Assembly (NCBI RefSeq): GCF_001645185.1
Contig: NZ_LXTQ01000011.1
Coordinates: 310,001-374,000 of the forward strand
Direction: 5' to 3'
DNA: 64,000 bases
Source of the DNA: Methylobacillus sp. MM3
GTDB lineage: Bacteria > Pseudomonadota > Gammaproteobacteria > Burkholderiales > Methylophilaceae
The notes beneath the pieces were generated by a model. It was not told the DNA's origin. It was given only the letters and a program-made list of their open reading frames with translations, and did not search any database. The position numbers and the translations under genes are program-made. Below are positions 1-9,067 of this stretch, piece after piece (position 1 is the first letter of the stretch; every line of letters starts with the position of its first letter).

Positions 1-11
1 AGCCGGAGGAT

Positions 12-35
12 GCGAGGTGTCGGTTGACACCTCGC
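12..35 (-). terminator. hairpin downstream of prfC
   Basis: Perfect 10-bp stem (12-21 pairs with 26-35) with a GGTT loop, lying just past the prfC stop codon. There is no T-run on the minus strand after the stem, so intrinsic termination is only possible, not shown. Confidence 0.4.
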
Positions 36-43
36 CCATTGTT

Positions 44-1663
44 TCAGTTGTCCAACTTCTGCCCATGCTCCCGTGTCGCATGGAATTTCACCTTGGGCCA
101 TCGCTCCATCGTCAGACTCAGATTGACGTGGTTATCCGCCAGATAAACGATATTCCCGTCCACATCCTTCGCTAGCCGCGCCTGGTTGGCGCGCACGAAT
201 TCCTCCAAGTGCCTATTGTCTTCGCATGTCACCCAGCGTGCGGTATGAATGCCGGCGCGTTCGAAGAGCGCATCCACGCCGTATTCGGATTTGAGCCGGT
301 GCTCGACGACTTCGAATTGCAGTTGGCCGACGGCGCCAAGTAGCGCTGAAGTATCCGCTAGCGGCTCGAACACCTGTACCGCGCCTTCCTCGCCCAACTG
401 ACGCAGTCCCTTTTGCAACTGCTTGGCCTTGAGCGGATCGCGCAGTCTTGCGCGGCTGAACAATTCCGGCGCGAAGTAAGGAATGCCCTTGAAGGTGAGC
501 GCTTCGCCTTCGGTCAGCACGTCTCCGATTTGCAGGTTGCCGTGGTTGTGGATGCCGATGATGTCGCCGGCGTAGGCTTCTTCCATGCGGGCGCGCTCGT
601 TGGCCATGAAGGTGACGGCGTTGGCGATTTTCAATTCCTTGCCGCTTCTTCGGTGCTTCACCTTCATGCCGGGTTCATACTTGCCGGAACACACGCGAAA
701 GAAAGCGATACGGTCGCGGTGGTTGGGGTCCATGTTGGCTTGGATCTTGAACACGAAGCCGGTGAAGTTTGGCTCGTCAGGAGCCACTTGGCGGATGTCG
801 CCTTTGGCGGTTTCCGCATCGCGCGCGGCGGGCGGCGGCGCCCAGTCGACCAGCGCACGCAGGATTTCGCGCACGCCGAAGTTATTGATCGCGGAACCGA
901 AAAATACCGGAGTCTGGATGCCGGCCAAAAATGCTTCGAGGTCGAAGCTCGCACCTGCGCCGGCGACCAGTTCCGTCTCGTCGCGCATGCGGGCCATTTC
1001 CATCGGGCAGGTTTCGGCCAGGCGATCGATGGCTGCCCCTTGCAGCGTCTCGACTTCGCCGGCTTTTTCCTGACCCGGAGCGAAGCGCAATACTTCGTCG
1101 TTGAGCAGGTGGTACACACCCTGGAAGCGCTTGCCCATGCCGATAGGCCAGGTAATCGGGGCGCAATGGATATTGAGCACCGATTCGATTTCGTCCAGCA
1201 GCTCGATGGGGTCGCGTACTTCGCGGTCCAGCTTGTTGACGAAGGTGATGATGGGCGTGTTGCGCAGGCGGCAGACTTCCAGCAGCTTGATGGTCTGGTC
1301 TTCCACGCCGTTGGCGGCGTCGATCACCATCACTGCGGCATCCACGGCGGTCAGCACGCGGTAGGTGTCTTCGGAAAAATCCGAGTGGCCGGGGGTATCC
1401 AGCAGGTTGATGACGCAATCGCCGTAGGTGAACTGCATCACCGAGCTGGCGACGGAAATGCCGCGCTGCTTTTCGATGTCCAGCCAATCCGAGGTCGCAT
1501 ATTTGCCGCTCTTGCGCGCCTTCACCGTCCCCGCCATCTGGATCGCGCCGCCGAACAGCAGCAGCTTTTCGGTGAGCGTGGTCTTACCCGCGTCAGGGTG
1601 GGAAATGATCGCGAAGGTGCGCCGTTTTTTGGCGGCGAGGGTGAGTTCGGTGGTGTCGGTCAT
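44..1663 (-). CDS. prfC: peptide chain release factor 3
   Basis: RF3 is the translational GTPase that recycles RF1/RF2 from ribosomes after peptide release and acts in the cytosol. The 539-residue product carries the G1 loop HPDAGKTT at 22-29, DTPGH at 89-93 and NKLDRE at 143-148, followed by an EF-G-like domain II and the RF3 C-terminal domain. Length is close to the family's usual ~530. The start ATG gives the familiar polar leader followed by [13 protein letters not shown]. It stands alone on the minus strand, with a non-coding stretch upstream. Confidence 0.96.
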   Translation of the reverse strand: MTDTTELTLAAKKRRTFAIISHPDAGKTTLTEKLLLFGGAIQMAGTVKARKSGKYATSDWLDIEKQRGISVASSVMQFTYGDCVINLLDTPGHSDFSEDTYRVLTAVDAAVMVIDAANGVEDQTIKLLEVCRLRNTPIITFVNKLDREVRDPIELLDEIESVLNIHCAPITWPIGMGKRFQGVYHLLNDEVLRFAPGQEKAGEVETLQGAAIDRLAETCPMEMARMRDETELVAGAGASFDLEAFLAGIQTPVFFGSAINNFGVREILRALVDWAPPPAARDAETAKGDIRQVAPDEPNFTGFVFKIQANMDPNHRDRIAFFRVCSGKYEPGMKVKHRRSGKELKIANAVTFMANERARMEEAYAGDIIGIHNHGNLQIGDVLTEGEALTFKGIPYFAPELFSRARLRDPLKAKQLQKGLRQLGEEGAVQVFEPLADTSALLGAVGQLQFEVVEHRLKSEYGVDALFERAGIHTARWVTCEDNRHLEEFVRANQARLAKDVDGNIVYLADNHVNLSLTMERWPKVKFHATREHGQKLDN

Positions 1664-2009
1664 GAGGCTGTAAAAGCAAGCGGTTTCTGCAAAGCCGACA
1701 TGATACTGGAAACGCCTGCTCCCCGCTTCGGCAGGTATCCGGGAACTCAGGCGGGAGAACCTTATTCAAACCCTGCTAGAAGGCCTGGAAAACAAGGCCG
1801 GATATGGATTTCATGGGGTTAAGGCAATCGGTCGACTGGACAGGAAGCCACGATCAAAAACATAGAGCCTCTTTACTGCAGACTTTATCCATGTTGCCCT
1901 GCGAGTTGCATCGGGCTGACGTTTACGTGCCCAGCATGCAGCGGCTCTTCGATTCAACGCGATGGATGAAGCCATTTAACAGGAGGTACTTCACCCAAGG
2001 AGAAGAATC
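1664..2009. other. non-coding stretch between prfC and DUF3309 gene
   Basis: About 345 bases between two divergent genes. A plus-strand reading frame at 1804-2028 has no recognisable product and no good ribosome binding site. The stretch probably holds the promoters of both flanking genes. The only clear signal is the AAGGAG ribosome binding site just before 2010. Confidence 0.5.
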
Positions 2010-2168
2010 ATGTCAATCGGAACGATAGTACTCATCATCGTTATTTTGCTGTTGATCGGCGCGATCCCCGCATGGCCATACAGTCGTTCATGGGGTTACG
2101 GTCCGAGCGGCGGGCTGGGCCTGGTCCTGCTCGTACTGCTTATACTGCTTTTGTTGGGACATATATAG
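2010..2168 (+). CDS. DUF3309 family small membrane protein
   Basis: A 52-residue protein: a hydrophobic N-terminal helix (about residues 3-20), a conserved central segment with AWPYSRSWGYGPSGG, and a second hydrophobic Leu/Val-rich helix ending near GHI. This arrangement matches the DUF3309 family, which has no known function. An AAGGAG ribosome binding site sits seven bases before the ATG and a strong intrinsic terminator follows about 30 bases after the stop, so it looks like a monocistronic, well-expressed gene. Predicted inner-membrane hairpin. Confidence 0.88.
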   Translation: MSIGTIVLIIVILLLIGAIPAWPYSRSWGYGPSGGLGLVLLVLLILLLLGHI

Positions 2169-2196
2169 CCGCAGAACTCTGCGAATTCTATCGATA

Positions 2197-2220
2197 CGGG
2201 GCGCAAGCCCCGTTTTTTTT
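2197..2220 (+). terminator. intrinsic terminator of the DUF3309 gene
   Basis: Six-bp GC stem (CGGGGC/GCCCCG), GCAA tetraloop, then eight T residues. A textbook rho-independent terminator on the plus strand. Confidence 0.92.
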
Positions 2221-2249
2221 GCCTCGGATAATCCGTGAAGCCGGAAAAG

Positions 2250-3578
2250 TCAGTCGACAGGGAAAACAATGGCAACGCACAGGCCGCCGGCCCCGGCAGA
2301 AGAAATGCGGAATTTCGCACCGTGAATTTCTGCGATGCGTCGCACAATGGAAAGCCCCAGCCCGCTACCGCTCTCGGCGGTACCAAGCGGACGGAAAAAG
2401 CGCTCGGACAGCTTTGCAATATCTTCGCCCGCCACGCCGGCGCCGTTGTCGGCGACGGTCAGCGCGGGCTTGCCTTCAGTGCGCGTCGTTTTCACGGTGA
2501 CCAGTGTGCCGGATGGATTGTGCCGGACGGCATTGTCGATCAGATTGCGCAGCAGGATGCGCAGCAGCACGGGGAGCCCGGTGATGGCAATGTCTTCACC
2601 GTCGGCAAGCTCGATGTGCACGTTTTTCTCCAATGCTGCCGGGGCAAGTTCGGCGATGACTTCTGCTGCGAGTTGCCGCACGGAGGTGCTCGCCATGGCG
2701 GTGTTCCCCGCAGCATCGAGGCGGGCCAGCGTCAATAGCTGCTCGATCAGGTGCGTGGCGCGGTCGCAACCGGCGATGGCATTGTCCAGCGCATGCAGGC
2801 GCGCAGCATCGTCGCTTGCACCCCGTGCCACCTGCGCCTGCGCTCTGATCGCAGCGACCGGGGTGCGCAGTTCATGCGCCGCATCGGCAGTGAATCGCCG
2901 CTCGTTGTCGAAGGTTTCCCGGATACGGACGAACAGTCGGTTCAGCCGTTCGATCAACGGCAGGACTTCATCGGGAGCGGAAGTCGTCTGGAGCGGCGCG
3001 AGGTTGTCCGGGTCGCGGCGCTCCACATCCTGTGCCAGAACGATGAGCGGCCGTAGCGCGTTGGTAATCGCCAGCCACAGCAGGACGGCAAGTATCGGCA
3101 GCGCAATCAGCAGCGGCAATAGCAGGTGGCCGGCGATTTCGCGCGCTATGCGCTCACGTGCATCCGAACGCTCGGCGACATGGATCAAATGGACACCGCT
3201 TTCATCCCAGGTGCTGAAAACGCGCCACGGATGGCCATCGATGAGTCGATTGCTGAATCCGTGATCGATAGCGGCTAGCGGCTCTTGCGGGGCGTTGAGC
3301 GAGTGCAGGCGCAGCGTCTTGCCGTTTTCCCATATCTGGAAAGCGACTCGCCGCGAATACTTGTGCAACTGCGGCGCGTGCTCGGTGTCGATCTCGTCGA
3401 TCTCATGCGGCGATTGTGCCGCCAACAGCGATGCTGCCTGTGTCAGATGCGCGTCTAGCACTTCGTCCAGTTCGCTTCTGGCATCGATATAGGTAATGGC
3501 CGTGGCGGCAATCCAGACCAGCGCGATTGCCGCCAGTACCGGCAGCAGCAATCTTTTTTTCAGTGAGGCGTGCTGCAT
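2250..3578 (-). CDS. OmpR-family sensor histidine kinase (QseC/TctE type)
   Basis: Inner-membrane sensor kinase that would phosphorylate the regulator encoded just upstream. The 442 residues hold a first membrane segment at about 11-30, a periplasmic sensor to about 150, a second segment at about 152-172, a HAMP-like linker, the phospho-acceptor His235 in AAHELRTP, an N-box NLIDNAVRHNP and G-boxes DNGAGV and GSGLGLSIV. All catalytic motifs are present. It begins one base after the regulator's stop codon, so the two are co-translated. The sensor is too short and divergent to name the signal; QseC or TctE likeness is family-level only. Confidence 0.9.
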   Translation of the reverse strand: MQHASLKKRLLLPVLAAIALVWIAATAITYIDARSELDEVLDAHLTQAASLLAAQSPHEIDEIDTEHAPQLHKYSRRVAFQIWENGKTLRLHSLNAPQEPLAAIDHGFSNRLIDGHPWRVFSTWDESGVHLIHVAERSDARERIAREIAGHLLLPLLIALPILAVLLWLAITNALRPLIVLAQDVERRDPDNLAPLQTTSAPDEVLPLIERLNRLFVRIRETFDNERRFTADAAHELRTPVAAIRAQAQVARGASDDAARLHALDNAIAGCDRATHLIEQLLTLARLDAAGNTAMASTSVRQLAAEVIAELAPAALEKNVHIELADGEDIAITGLPVLLRILLRNLIDNAVRHNPSGTLVTVKTTRTEGKPALTVADNGAGVAGEDIAKLSERFFRPLGTAESGSGLGLSIVRRIAEIHGAKFRISSAGAGGLCVAIVFPVD

Positions 3579-3579
3579 G

Positions 3580-4233
3580 TCAGCGAACCAGGTAGCCCAC
3601 GCCGCGAATGGTTTCGATCAGTTCGGGATAAAGCTTGCGGCGCAAGTGATGGATATGGACCTCGATCGCGTTGCTTTCGACTTCTTCGCCCCAGGCATAG
3701 AGCTTTTCTTCCAGTTGGGCGCGTGACAGTACTTTTCCCGCATTAAGCAACAGCGCGTGCAGTAATGCGAATTCCGTGGCCGAGAGATCGATTGTGTTTT
3801 CGCGGCAGGTTACGACATGCGCGGAAGGGTCCAGCGTGACGTCGCCGGCACGCAGGGATGGCGCGGTATTGCCGCTGGCGCGGCGGATAAGCGCGCGCAG
3901 CCGGGCGGCGAGCTCGCCCATGTCGAAGGGTTTGACCAGGTAATCGTCGGCGCCGCCGTCCAGCCCCTGGATGCGGTCGCCCACCGTGTCGCGCGCGGTG
4001 AGCAGCAGCACTGGCAGGATTGCCTTGCGCTTCCGCAAACGGCGCAGCACTTCCAGGCCGGAGAGCCGCGGCAAACCGATGTCGAGCACTGCGGCGTCAT
4101 ACGGTTCGGTGCTGAGTACCTGATCGGCCTGCATGCCGTCCTTGACCCAGTCCACCGCGAAGCCGGCCTGTTTGAGGCCGGCCTGGATCGCATCGCCCAG
4201 CAAGACATCGTCTTCGACTACCAGTATGCGCAT
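3580..4233 (-). CDS. OmpR-family response regulator (QseB/TctD type)
   Basis: Two-domain DNA-binding regulator. The receiver has the acidic pocket EDD at 7-9, phospho-acceptor Asp51, Thr79 and Lys101. The C-terminal winged helix carries the usual YLVR end after RGVG. The start at 4233 (MRILVVEDD) is preferred over an in-frame ATG at 4257, because the latter lacks a ribosome binding site and adds a non-family leader. It is first in the two-gene operon with the kinase. Target genes cannot be read from the sequence. Confidence 0.92.
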   Translation of the reverse strand: MRILVVEDDVLLGDAIQAGLKQAGFAVDWVKDGMQADQVLSTEPYDAAVLDIGLPRLSGLEVLRRLRKRKAILPVLLLTARDTVGDRIQGLDGGADDYLVKPFDMGELAARLRALIRRASGNTAPSLRAGDVTLDPSAHVVTCRENTIDLSATEFALLHALLLNAGKVLSRAQLEEKLYAWGEEVESNAIEVHIHHLRRKLYPELIETIRGVGYLVR

Positions 4234-4340
4234 GGCTATTGCCGTCTCCTTTTTCATGAATGACGCAGGCAGGATAGGAGATCCAACTTAAGCGGTGCTT
4301 AAGGTCCGCGTTGATTTTTCGCGATGCGGCAGGTGCTTGC

Positions 4341-4820
4341 TCACATAGTGGAGGTATGGATCGCAGCCAGCCGGCGTTTCAGTTCGGTTCTGTCATTCAG
4401 CAACTGCTCTAGCGGCAACGCCAGAAAAGCCTCAATGCGTTTTCGCAGCAGATTGTAAGCCAGCTCGAATGCGGCATCGATTTCATACTCCGTTCCGGTG
4501 GCCCTGGCCGGATCTGCCACGCCCCAGTGTGCGCGGACAGCCGGGGCGAGGTATGCCGGACATGTCTCGCCCGCCGCGTTGTCGCAGACCGTGATTACGA
4601 TATCCGGCGCATGCGGCAGGCTATCCCACGACTTGCTGTAATACCCTTTGGTCGGGATGCCCTTGCGCTGCAACAATGCCAGCGAGCGCGGATGAATATA
4701 TCCGGCAGGATGACTGCCCGCGCTCATCGCTTGCATGCCTGCAGGCGCGAGGGCGTTGAAGGTGGCTTCCGCCAGAATGGAACGGCAGGAGTTGCCGGTG
4801 CAGAGGAAGAGGATATTCAT
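4341..4820 (-). CDS. arsC: arsenate reductase, thioredoxin-coupled type
   Basis: Cytosolic low-molecular-weight-phosphatase-fold enzyme that reduces arsenate to arsenite for export. The P-loop CX5R lies at Cys7-Arg13 (CTGNSCR). Further cysteines Cys79 and Cys87 match the relay pair of the Trx-linked class, and the DPA segment matches the phosphatase-fold Asp-Pro. 159 residues, slightly longer than usual because of an extra helical tail. The start codon overlaps the acr3 stop (ATGA), making it the last gene of the ars operon and coupling reduction to efflux. Confidence 0.93.
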   Translation of the reverse strand: MNILFLCTGNSCRSILAEATFNALAPAGMQAMSAGSHPAGYIHPRSLALLQRKGIPTKGYYSKSWDSLPHAPDIVITVCDNAAGETCPAYLAPAVRAHWGVADPARATGTEYEIDAAFELAYNLLRKRIEAFLALPLEQLLNDRTELKRRLAAIHTSTM

Positions 4821-5896
4821 GGTTTAAAGCCTTTTGCCGTATTGGCGGTTGAGCCAAGTGTTTGACCTTCATACCAACCCCGTGTGCGATTGACGATGGC
4901 GACCACCGACAGCATGACCGGCACCTCGATCAACACGCCGACGACCGTGGCCAGCGCTGCCCCTGATTCAAAGCCGAACAGTGCAATCGCGGTTGCGACC
5001 GCCAGCTCGAAGAAATTGGAAGCGCCGATCAGCGCCGAAGGCCCGGCCACGCAATGCGCCACCTTGAGTTTGCGGTTCAGCCAGTAGGCGAGCATGGAGT
5101 TGAAATACACCTGGATCAGGATAGGCACGGCAAGCAGTGCGATGACCAACGGCTGCGCCAGGATTTGTGGGCCCTGGAAGGCGAACAGCAGCACCAGCGT
5201 GACCAGGAGCGCCGAGAGCGATATCGGATGCATCGTCTTCAAAGTCGATTGCAACGCTGCTTCGCCGCCTCGTTTCAGCAGCGCCTTGCGCCACACTTGG
5301 CTCAGAACTACCGGCACCACGATGAACAGCCCGACCGAAATTGCCAGCGTATCCCACGGCACGCTGATGCTGGACAAACCCAGCAGCAATGCGACGATGG
5401 GTGCGAAGGCGAACAGCATGATCACGTCGTTGATTGCGACTTGCGACAGCGTGAATTTTGGCTCGCCGTCGCACAGGCTGCTCCACACGAACACCATGGC
5501 CGTGCAGGGCGCAGCCGCCAGCAGAATCAAGCCGGCGATGTAGCTGTCGATCTGCTCCGCCGGCAGCATGGGGGCAAACCAGTGGCGTATGAACAGCCAT
5601 GCCAGCAGCGCCATCGAGAACGGTTTCACCAGCCAGTTGATGCCCAGCGTCACGCCAATACCGCGCGCATGCTTTGCGACTTCGCCCATTGCAGCCAGGT
5701 CAATCTTGAGCAGCATGGGAATAAGCATCAGCCAGATCAGCACGGCAACCGGCAGATTGACCTCGGCCATTTTCAGGTTGCCGATGGCCTGGAATACATC
5801 CGGGGCTAGCTTTCCCAGCAGGATGCCGACCACGATGCAGCCGGCCACCCACCAGGTCAGGTTGCGCTCGAAGGCGCCGATGCGCGCGTCAGCCAC
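4817..5896 (-). CDS. acr3: Acr3-type arsenite efflux permease
   Basis: Ten-helix inner-membrane carrier that expels arsenite. The family Cys motif APCTAMVFVWS and the late-helix GASNFFELAVA motif are both present. I place the start at a GTG at 5896, which gives 359 residues, the normal family size, and overlaps the arsI stop by a few bases. An AAGG lies about six bases upstream. A longer frame opens at 5965 but would add an atypical basic leader entirely inside arsI. It lies between arsI and arsC. Confidence 0.92.
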   Translation of the reverse strand: MADARIGAFERNLTWWVAGCIVVGILLGKLAPDVFQAIGNLKMAEVNLPVAVLIWLMLIPMLLKIDLAAMGEVAKHARGIGVTLGINWLVKPFSMALLAWLFIRHWFAPMLPAEQIDSYIAGLILLAAAPCTAMVFVWSSLCDGEPKFTLSQVAINDVIMLFAFAPIVALLLGLSSISVPWDTLAISVGLFIVVPVVLSQVWRKALLKRGGEAALQSTLKTMHPISLSALLVTLVLLFAFQGPQILAQPLVIALLAVPILIQVYFNSMLAYWLNRKLKVAHCVAGPSALIGASNFFELAVATAIALFGFESGAALATVVGVLIEVPVMLSVVAIVNRTRGWYEGQTLGSTANTAKGFKP

Positions 5897-6344
5897 AGGA
5901 AGCCTTTTTGCGCGGAGCGAAGGAAACAGTTTCCGCCGACGGCACGCAACAAGGGCTTGCCGCATCCGGCGCGTTGAAGGTCGGTGCGCTGTCCAATGTT
6001 AGATAGGTCTCCCACGCAATGCCGGAAGGATCCTGCACCCAGTGCTTGTCGGACTTGGCATAACAGCAGGTGGTGCCGGTTTCGGTCAATACGGCCATAC
6101 CCGCGGCGTCGAGACGCGTCTTGATCTCGGTCAGTTCGCCGTCGTTTTCAGCCTGGATACCGAGGTGATTCAGCCCCGGCATTTCGCCGCGCTGGCTGAT
6201 CGCGAAATTGACGCGCGGATCGTCCAGCATCCATTTGGCGTAGTCAGGCTTCTGTACGCTGGGCGAAGCGCCGAATAGCTGGCTATAGAAGGCGGTGCTG
6301 CGGGCGAGGTCGTCCACCGAAATATGGATGTGCATGCGTTTCAT
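5889..6344 (-). CDS. arsI: ArsI/CadI family C-As lyase (VOC fold dioxygenase)
   Basis: ArsI-type enzymes cleave the carbon-arsenic bond of trivalent organoarsenicals with Fe(II) and oxygen. The 151-residue product keeps the expected metal ligands His5, His60 and Glu112 and the adjacent cysteine pair Cys93-Cys94 (TTCCYAKSDKHW) that binds arsenic in the family. Additional cysteines (132, 133, 150) sit in a C-terminal tail. Start at 6344 has AGGAG eight bases upstream and overlaps the arsR stop (ATGA). Presence in an ars operon favours organoarsenical degradation over cadmium binding. Confidence 0.9.
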   Translation of the reverse strand: MKRMHIHISVDDLARSTAFYSQLFGASPSVQKPDYAKWMLDDPRVNFAISQRGEMPGLNHLGIQAENDGELTEIKTRLDAAGMAVLTETGTTCCYAKSDKHWVQDPSGIAWETYLTLDSAPTFNAPDAASPCCVPSAETVSFAPRKKASCG

Positions 6345-6676
6345 GATTTGTTCTCCTGGATTTGCATGAGGGGAGGGCAACAGTCCTGCGGCTGACCGCC
6401 GCAGCAGTTTTCGGTAAGGAAGCCAAGCAGCGCATTCATCGTCGCGAAGTCGGCGGAGTAATAAATGAAGCGCCCGGACTGCCGCGACTGTACGACGCCG
6501 GCGTGAACCAGTTCCTTGAGATGAAACGAGAGCGTGCTGGAGGGCAGACCCATCTGTTCGGCGATGCTGCCGGCAGCGAGGCCTTGCGGCCCAGCTTGCA
6601 CCAGCAGGCGAAAAAGGCCCAGGCGAGACTCCTGGGCGAGCGAGGCGAAGATTTTTACTGCGTTGGCGTTATCCAT
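6341..6676 (-). CDS. arsR: ArsR-family arsenite-responsive repressor
   Basis: Winged-helix repressor of 111 residues with the recognition region SSTLSFHLKELVHAGVV and the wing SRQSGRFIYYSA. The metal-site cysteines of the classical alpha-3 ELCVCDL motif are absent. Instead there are C-terminal pairs Cys91-Cys92 and Cys99-Cys100, as in the Acidithiobacillus-type ArsR in which arsenic is bound at the C terminus. First gene of the ars operon. Its start codon lies inside a large palindrome that is the likely self-operator. Confidence 0.93.
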   Translation of the reverse strand: MDNANAVKIFASLAQESRLGLFRLLVQAGPQGLAAGSIAEQMGLPSSTLSFHLKELVHAGVVQSRQSGRFIYYSADFATMNALLGFLTENCCGGQPQDCCPPLMQIQENKS

Positions 6677-6702
6677 ATTTCCATTATTCTGGAAATATGG
6701 AT
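6671..6702 (-). promoter_or_regulatory. ArsR operator palindrome overlapping arsR start
   Basis: Perfect inverted repeat: 13-bp arm at 6671-6683, six-base spacer, 13-bp arm at 6690-6702. Arm sequence ATCCATATTTCCA. The left arm contains the arsR start codon, so bound repressor would block transcription very early. ArsR binding is inferred from position and symmetry. Confidence 0.82.
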
Positions 6703-6760
6703 TTGTTGCAAGCCGGCAATATCCATCAGTCTAGATGACGGTTGTGGGACTCCATACCCT

Positions 6761-7771
6761 TCAGGATTTTATCAATTGCACAACAACCTTGCCCTTGGCC
6801 CGGCCTTTTTCGAGATAGGCCAGTGCCTCCTGTGCTTGATCGAACGGAAATACCTTGTCGATCACTGGACGGATATGTCCCGCGACGAGAAGCTCACCGA
6901 TTTCTGCGAGCTGGCGACCATCGGGATGTCCGAACAGGAATGAATACCCGATGCCGCGTTTCCTGGCGCGACGAATGATTTTGCCGCTTATCAACCCGAA
7001 CAGGAGCGTCATGAAGAAATTCATGCCCCTGGCGCGAGCAAACGCGGCATCCGGCGGGCCGATGAGCGAAACGACACTGCTCCCGGGTTTCAAAATCCGC
7101 AGGGATTTTTCGAGCCCATCACCCCTGACAGTACCCAGCACCACATCATAATCCTGCAGCACCTCCTCGAATTCCTGCTTCTTGTAATCAATCACCTCAT
7201 CGGCACCGAGGCTCTGAACCAGGTCCACGTTACCCGTGCTGGTGGTCGTCCCCACTTTTGCTACGAGGTATTTTGCGAGCTGGATCGCGAATGTGCCTAT
7301 GCCTCCGGAACCTGCGGGGATGAACACCTTCTGGCCGGGCTGGAGACGTGCCCGTTCCTTGAGTGCTTGCCACGAAGTGAGACCCACCATCGGGATCGAG
7401 GCGGCTTGCACGAAGTCCAGGTTTGCCGGCTTAAGCGCAGCAGCGCTCTCGGGGACGGCAGCAAATTCGGCGAGCGCTCCCGTGCCCAGATCGAAGGTAC
7501 TGGCGAAAACGGCATCACCCGGCTTGAAGCGTGTCACGCGGCTGCCCAGCTCCACGACGATACCCGCCAGATCGCTGCCCATCGTGGCCGGCAGCTGAAA
7601 ACGGAGGATGGGCTTGAACGTTCCTTTCGGGATCATGTAGTCGATCGGGTTCAGGCCGGCGGCGTGGACCTGGACGAGCATTTCGTCCGGCTGGATCGCA
7701 GGTCTGGGAATGTCGGCGAATGCGGTCTGATCGGATTTGCCATAACGCTTCAAGACAAGTGCTTTCATCAT
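6761..7771 (-). CDS. NADPH:quinone reductase / zinc-type alcohol dehydrogenase family oxidoreductase
   Basis: MDR-superfamily oxidoreductase of 336 residues. N-terminal GroES-like half with AGLNPIDYMIPKG and the GSDLAGIV segment; Rossmann half with PAGSGGIGTFAIQLAK for NADP(H). The zinc-binding cysteines of true alcohol dehydrogenases are missing, so a quinone or enone reductase is more likely. The start follows the stop of the preceding membrane-protein gene by one base (TGAC-ATG), so it is the last gene of a three-gene operon with the SDR. Substrate unknown. Confidence 0.88.
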   Translation of the reverse strand: MMKALVLKRYGKSDQTAFADIPRPAIQPDEMLVQVHAAGLNPIDYMIPKGTFKPILRFQLPATMGSDLAGIVVELGSRVTRFKPGDAVFASTFDLGTGALAEFAAVPESAAALKPANLDFVQAASIPMVGLTSWQALKERARLQPGQKVFIPAGSGGIGTFAIQLAKYLVAKVGTTTSTGNVDLVQSLGADEVIDYKKQEFEEVLQDYDVVLGTVRGDGLEKSLRILKPGSSVVSLIGPPDAAFARARGMNFFMTLLFGLISGKIIRRARKRGIGYSFLFGHPDGRQLAEIGELLVAGHIRPVIDKVFPFDQAQEALAYLEKGRAKGKVVVQLIKS

Positions 7772-7772
7772 G

Positions 7773-8192
7773 TCATCCCTGGGTTATTGTTGAATGTAAT
7801 TGCCTTTTGGGTACGCGTTCGACATACAGAAACGCCAGCACAAGAGCGACTTCGATAAGGACCGCAGTCAGGATGCTGCGGTTGGCATGACCGGCTACAA
7901 GCTCAAAACTCCCAAGGGCAGCTAGCGTCAAACAGGCCACCACCAAACCGGCGACCAAAGCTGAACGGGATGGTGACGGTTCCGCGTTTCTAGCCGAGAA
8001 GAGCATGACCCCGATCCCCGCATATAGCGCCGCTGCACGCCGGGCAACCAGGCCGACTTCGGGCGAGAATTCGACGCCCCAACTTGACAGCGGGAGATCG
8101 GGTGCAAACATCCAGATGAGCGCCAACGAGAGGAACAGGAACGCGCTCAGGGTCGCGAGACTTCGAAAGTCGAGTTTCATAAGCTTTTCCAT
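7773..8192 (-). CDS. small four-helix membrane protein
   Basis: 139 residues with four hydrophobic segments (about 15-32, 50-67, 79-98, 108-124), no catalytic motif recognised; it resembles DUF4345-type proteins in size and topology, which I cannot confirm. Its ATG overlaps the stop codon of the SDR gene (TAATG), showing translational coupling; an alternative ATG lies four codons in. Middle gene of the SDR / membrane protein / quinone reductase operon. Function unknown. Confidence 0.78.
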   Translation of the reverse strand: MEKLMKLDFRSLATLSAFLFLSLALIWMFAPDLPLSSWGVEFSPEVGLVARRAAALYAGIGVMLFSARNAEPSPSRSALVAGLVVACLTLAALGSFELVAGHANRSILTAVLIEVALVLAFLYVERVPKRQLHSTITQG

Positions 8193-9025
8193 TAATTGGG
8201 AAGTGTTGTGGCGTCGAGCCGCAGATCCTTGCGAACCCCGGCATCCACCAGAAATGCGGGTGCGAATCTCCGAAGAAATCGCAAGCGGCAGGCGAGACCG
8301 CCGGCCGTGTATCTGATTTTAGGACGAGCCGCGATAGCTGCTTTCAGCACAACATCGGCCACAACGACAGGATCGTCCCCGGCTTCAACTGCCTCCGTTA
8401 CCCTCTTGGCCAAAGCCGTACGAATCTCACGATATTCATCGAGCTTCAAGTCAGGTTCCAGGAGGTTCGATTCGAACGCTGTTTTGGTATAGGCGGGCTG
8501 GATGATGGAAACCCGGATTCCCCGCGTGCGCAGCTCGTGGTCGAGCGATTCCGAATAGCCTTCGACCGCATGCTTGGTTGCGGCATAAAGCGCCATGTAC
8601 GGCGCCGGCAGGAACCCCAGCACGGAGCTGATGTTGATGATACGGCCACTTCCCTGGCTTCGCATATGGGGTACAACCGCACGCGTCATCCGGACGATTC
8701 CATAAAAGTTGGTATCGAAGATCGACTTGGCCTGGTTGATCGAAACCTCTTCCGCGCCGGCGGGGGCAACGCTGAAGCCGGCGTTGTTTACGAGCAGGTC
8801 GATGCGACCTTCATGTCGCAATACCTCGCTGACGGCGGCTTCGACGGATTCATCGCTGGTCACGTCGAGAGCTAGTATTTCGTGTGATCGTTGGTCTGCC
8901 TGAACTACGCGCCTGCTGGTGCCGTAGACCTTGTAACCAGCTTTTGCAAGCCGCTCCGCCGTGGCTGCGCCTATGCCTGAAGATGCGCCTGTTACCAGGG
9001 CGACGCCCCTATCGTTCTTGCTCAT
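8192..9025 (-). CDS. short-chain dehydrogenase/reductase
   Basis: Classical SDR of 277 residues: cofactor loop TGASSGIG near the N terminus, NNAGF, and the catalytic YAATK with a Ser in the preceding INISSVLG strand. The Arg-containing segment after the first strand (GTSRR) suggests NADP(H). First gene of the operon that continues with the membrane protein and the quinone reductase. It is divergent from the HxlR regulator, which probably controls it. Substrate cannot be told from the sequence. Confidence 0.9.
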   Translation of the reverse strand: MSKNDRGVALVTGASSGIGAATAERLAKAGYKVYGTSRRVVQADQRSHEILALDVTSDESVEAAVSEVLRHEGRIDLLVNNAGFSVAPAGAEEVSINQAKSIFDTNFYGIVRMTRAVVPHMRSQGSGRIINISSVLGFLPAPYMALYAATKHAVEGYSESLDHELRTRGIRVSIIQPAYTKTAFESNLLEPDLKLDEYREIRTALAKRVTEAVEAGDDPVVVADVVLKAAIAARPKIRYTAGGLACRLRFLRRFAPAFLVDAGVRKDLRLDATTLPN

Positions 9026-9067
9026 AATTCAATTCTCCATCCAGGGTAGATTGCTCATCATCGAAGT

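Noticed and set aside
413..1822. 469-codon plus-strand open frame
   Set aside because: Antisense to prfC, no recognisable domain; a GC-rich codon shadow of the real gene.
1804..2028. 74-codon plus-strand frame before the DUF3309 gene
   Set aside because: Overlaps the ribosome binding site and start of the real small gene and has no recognisable product.
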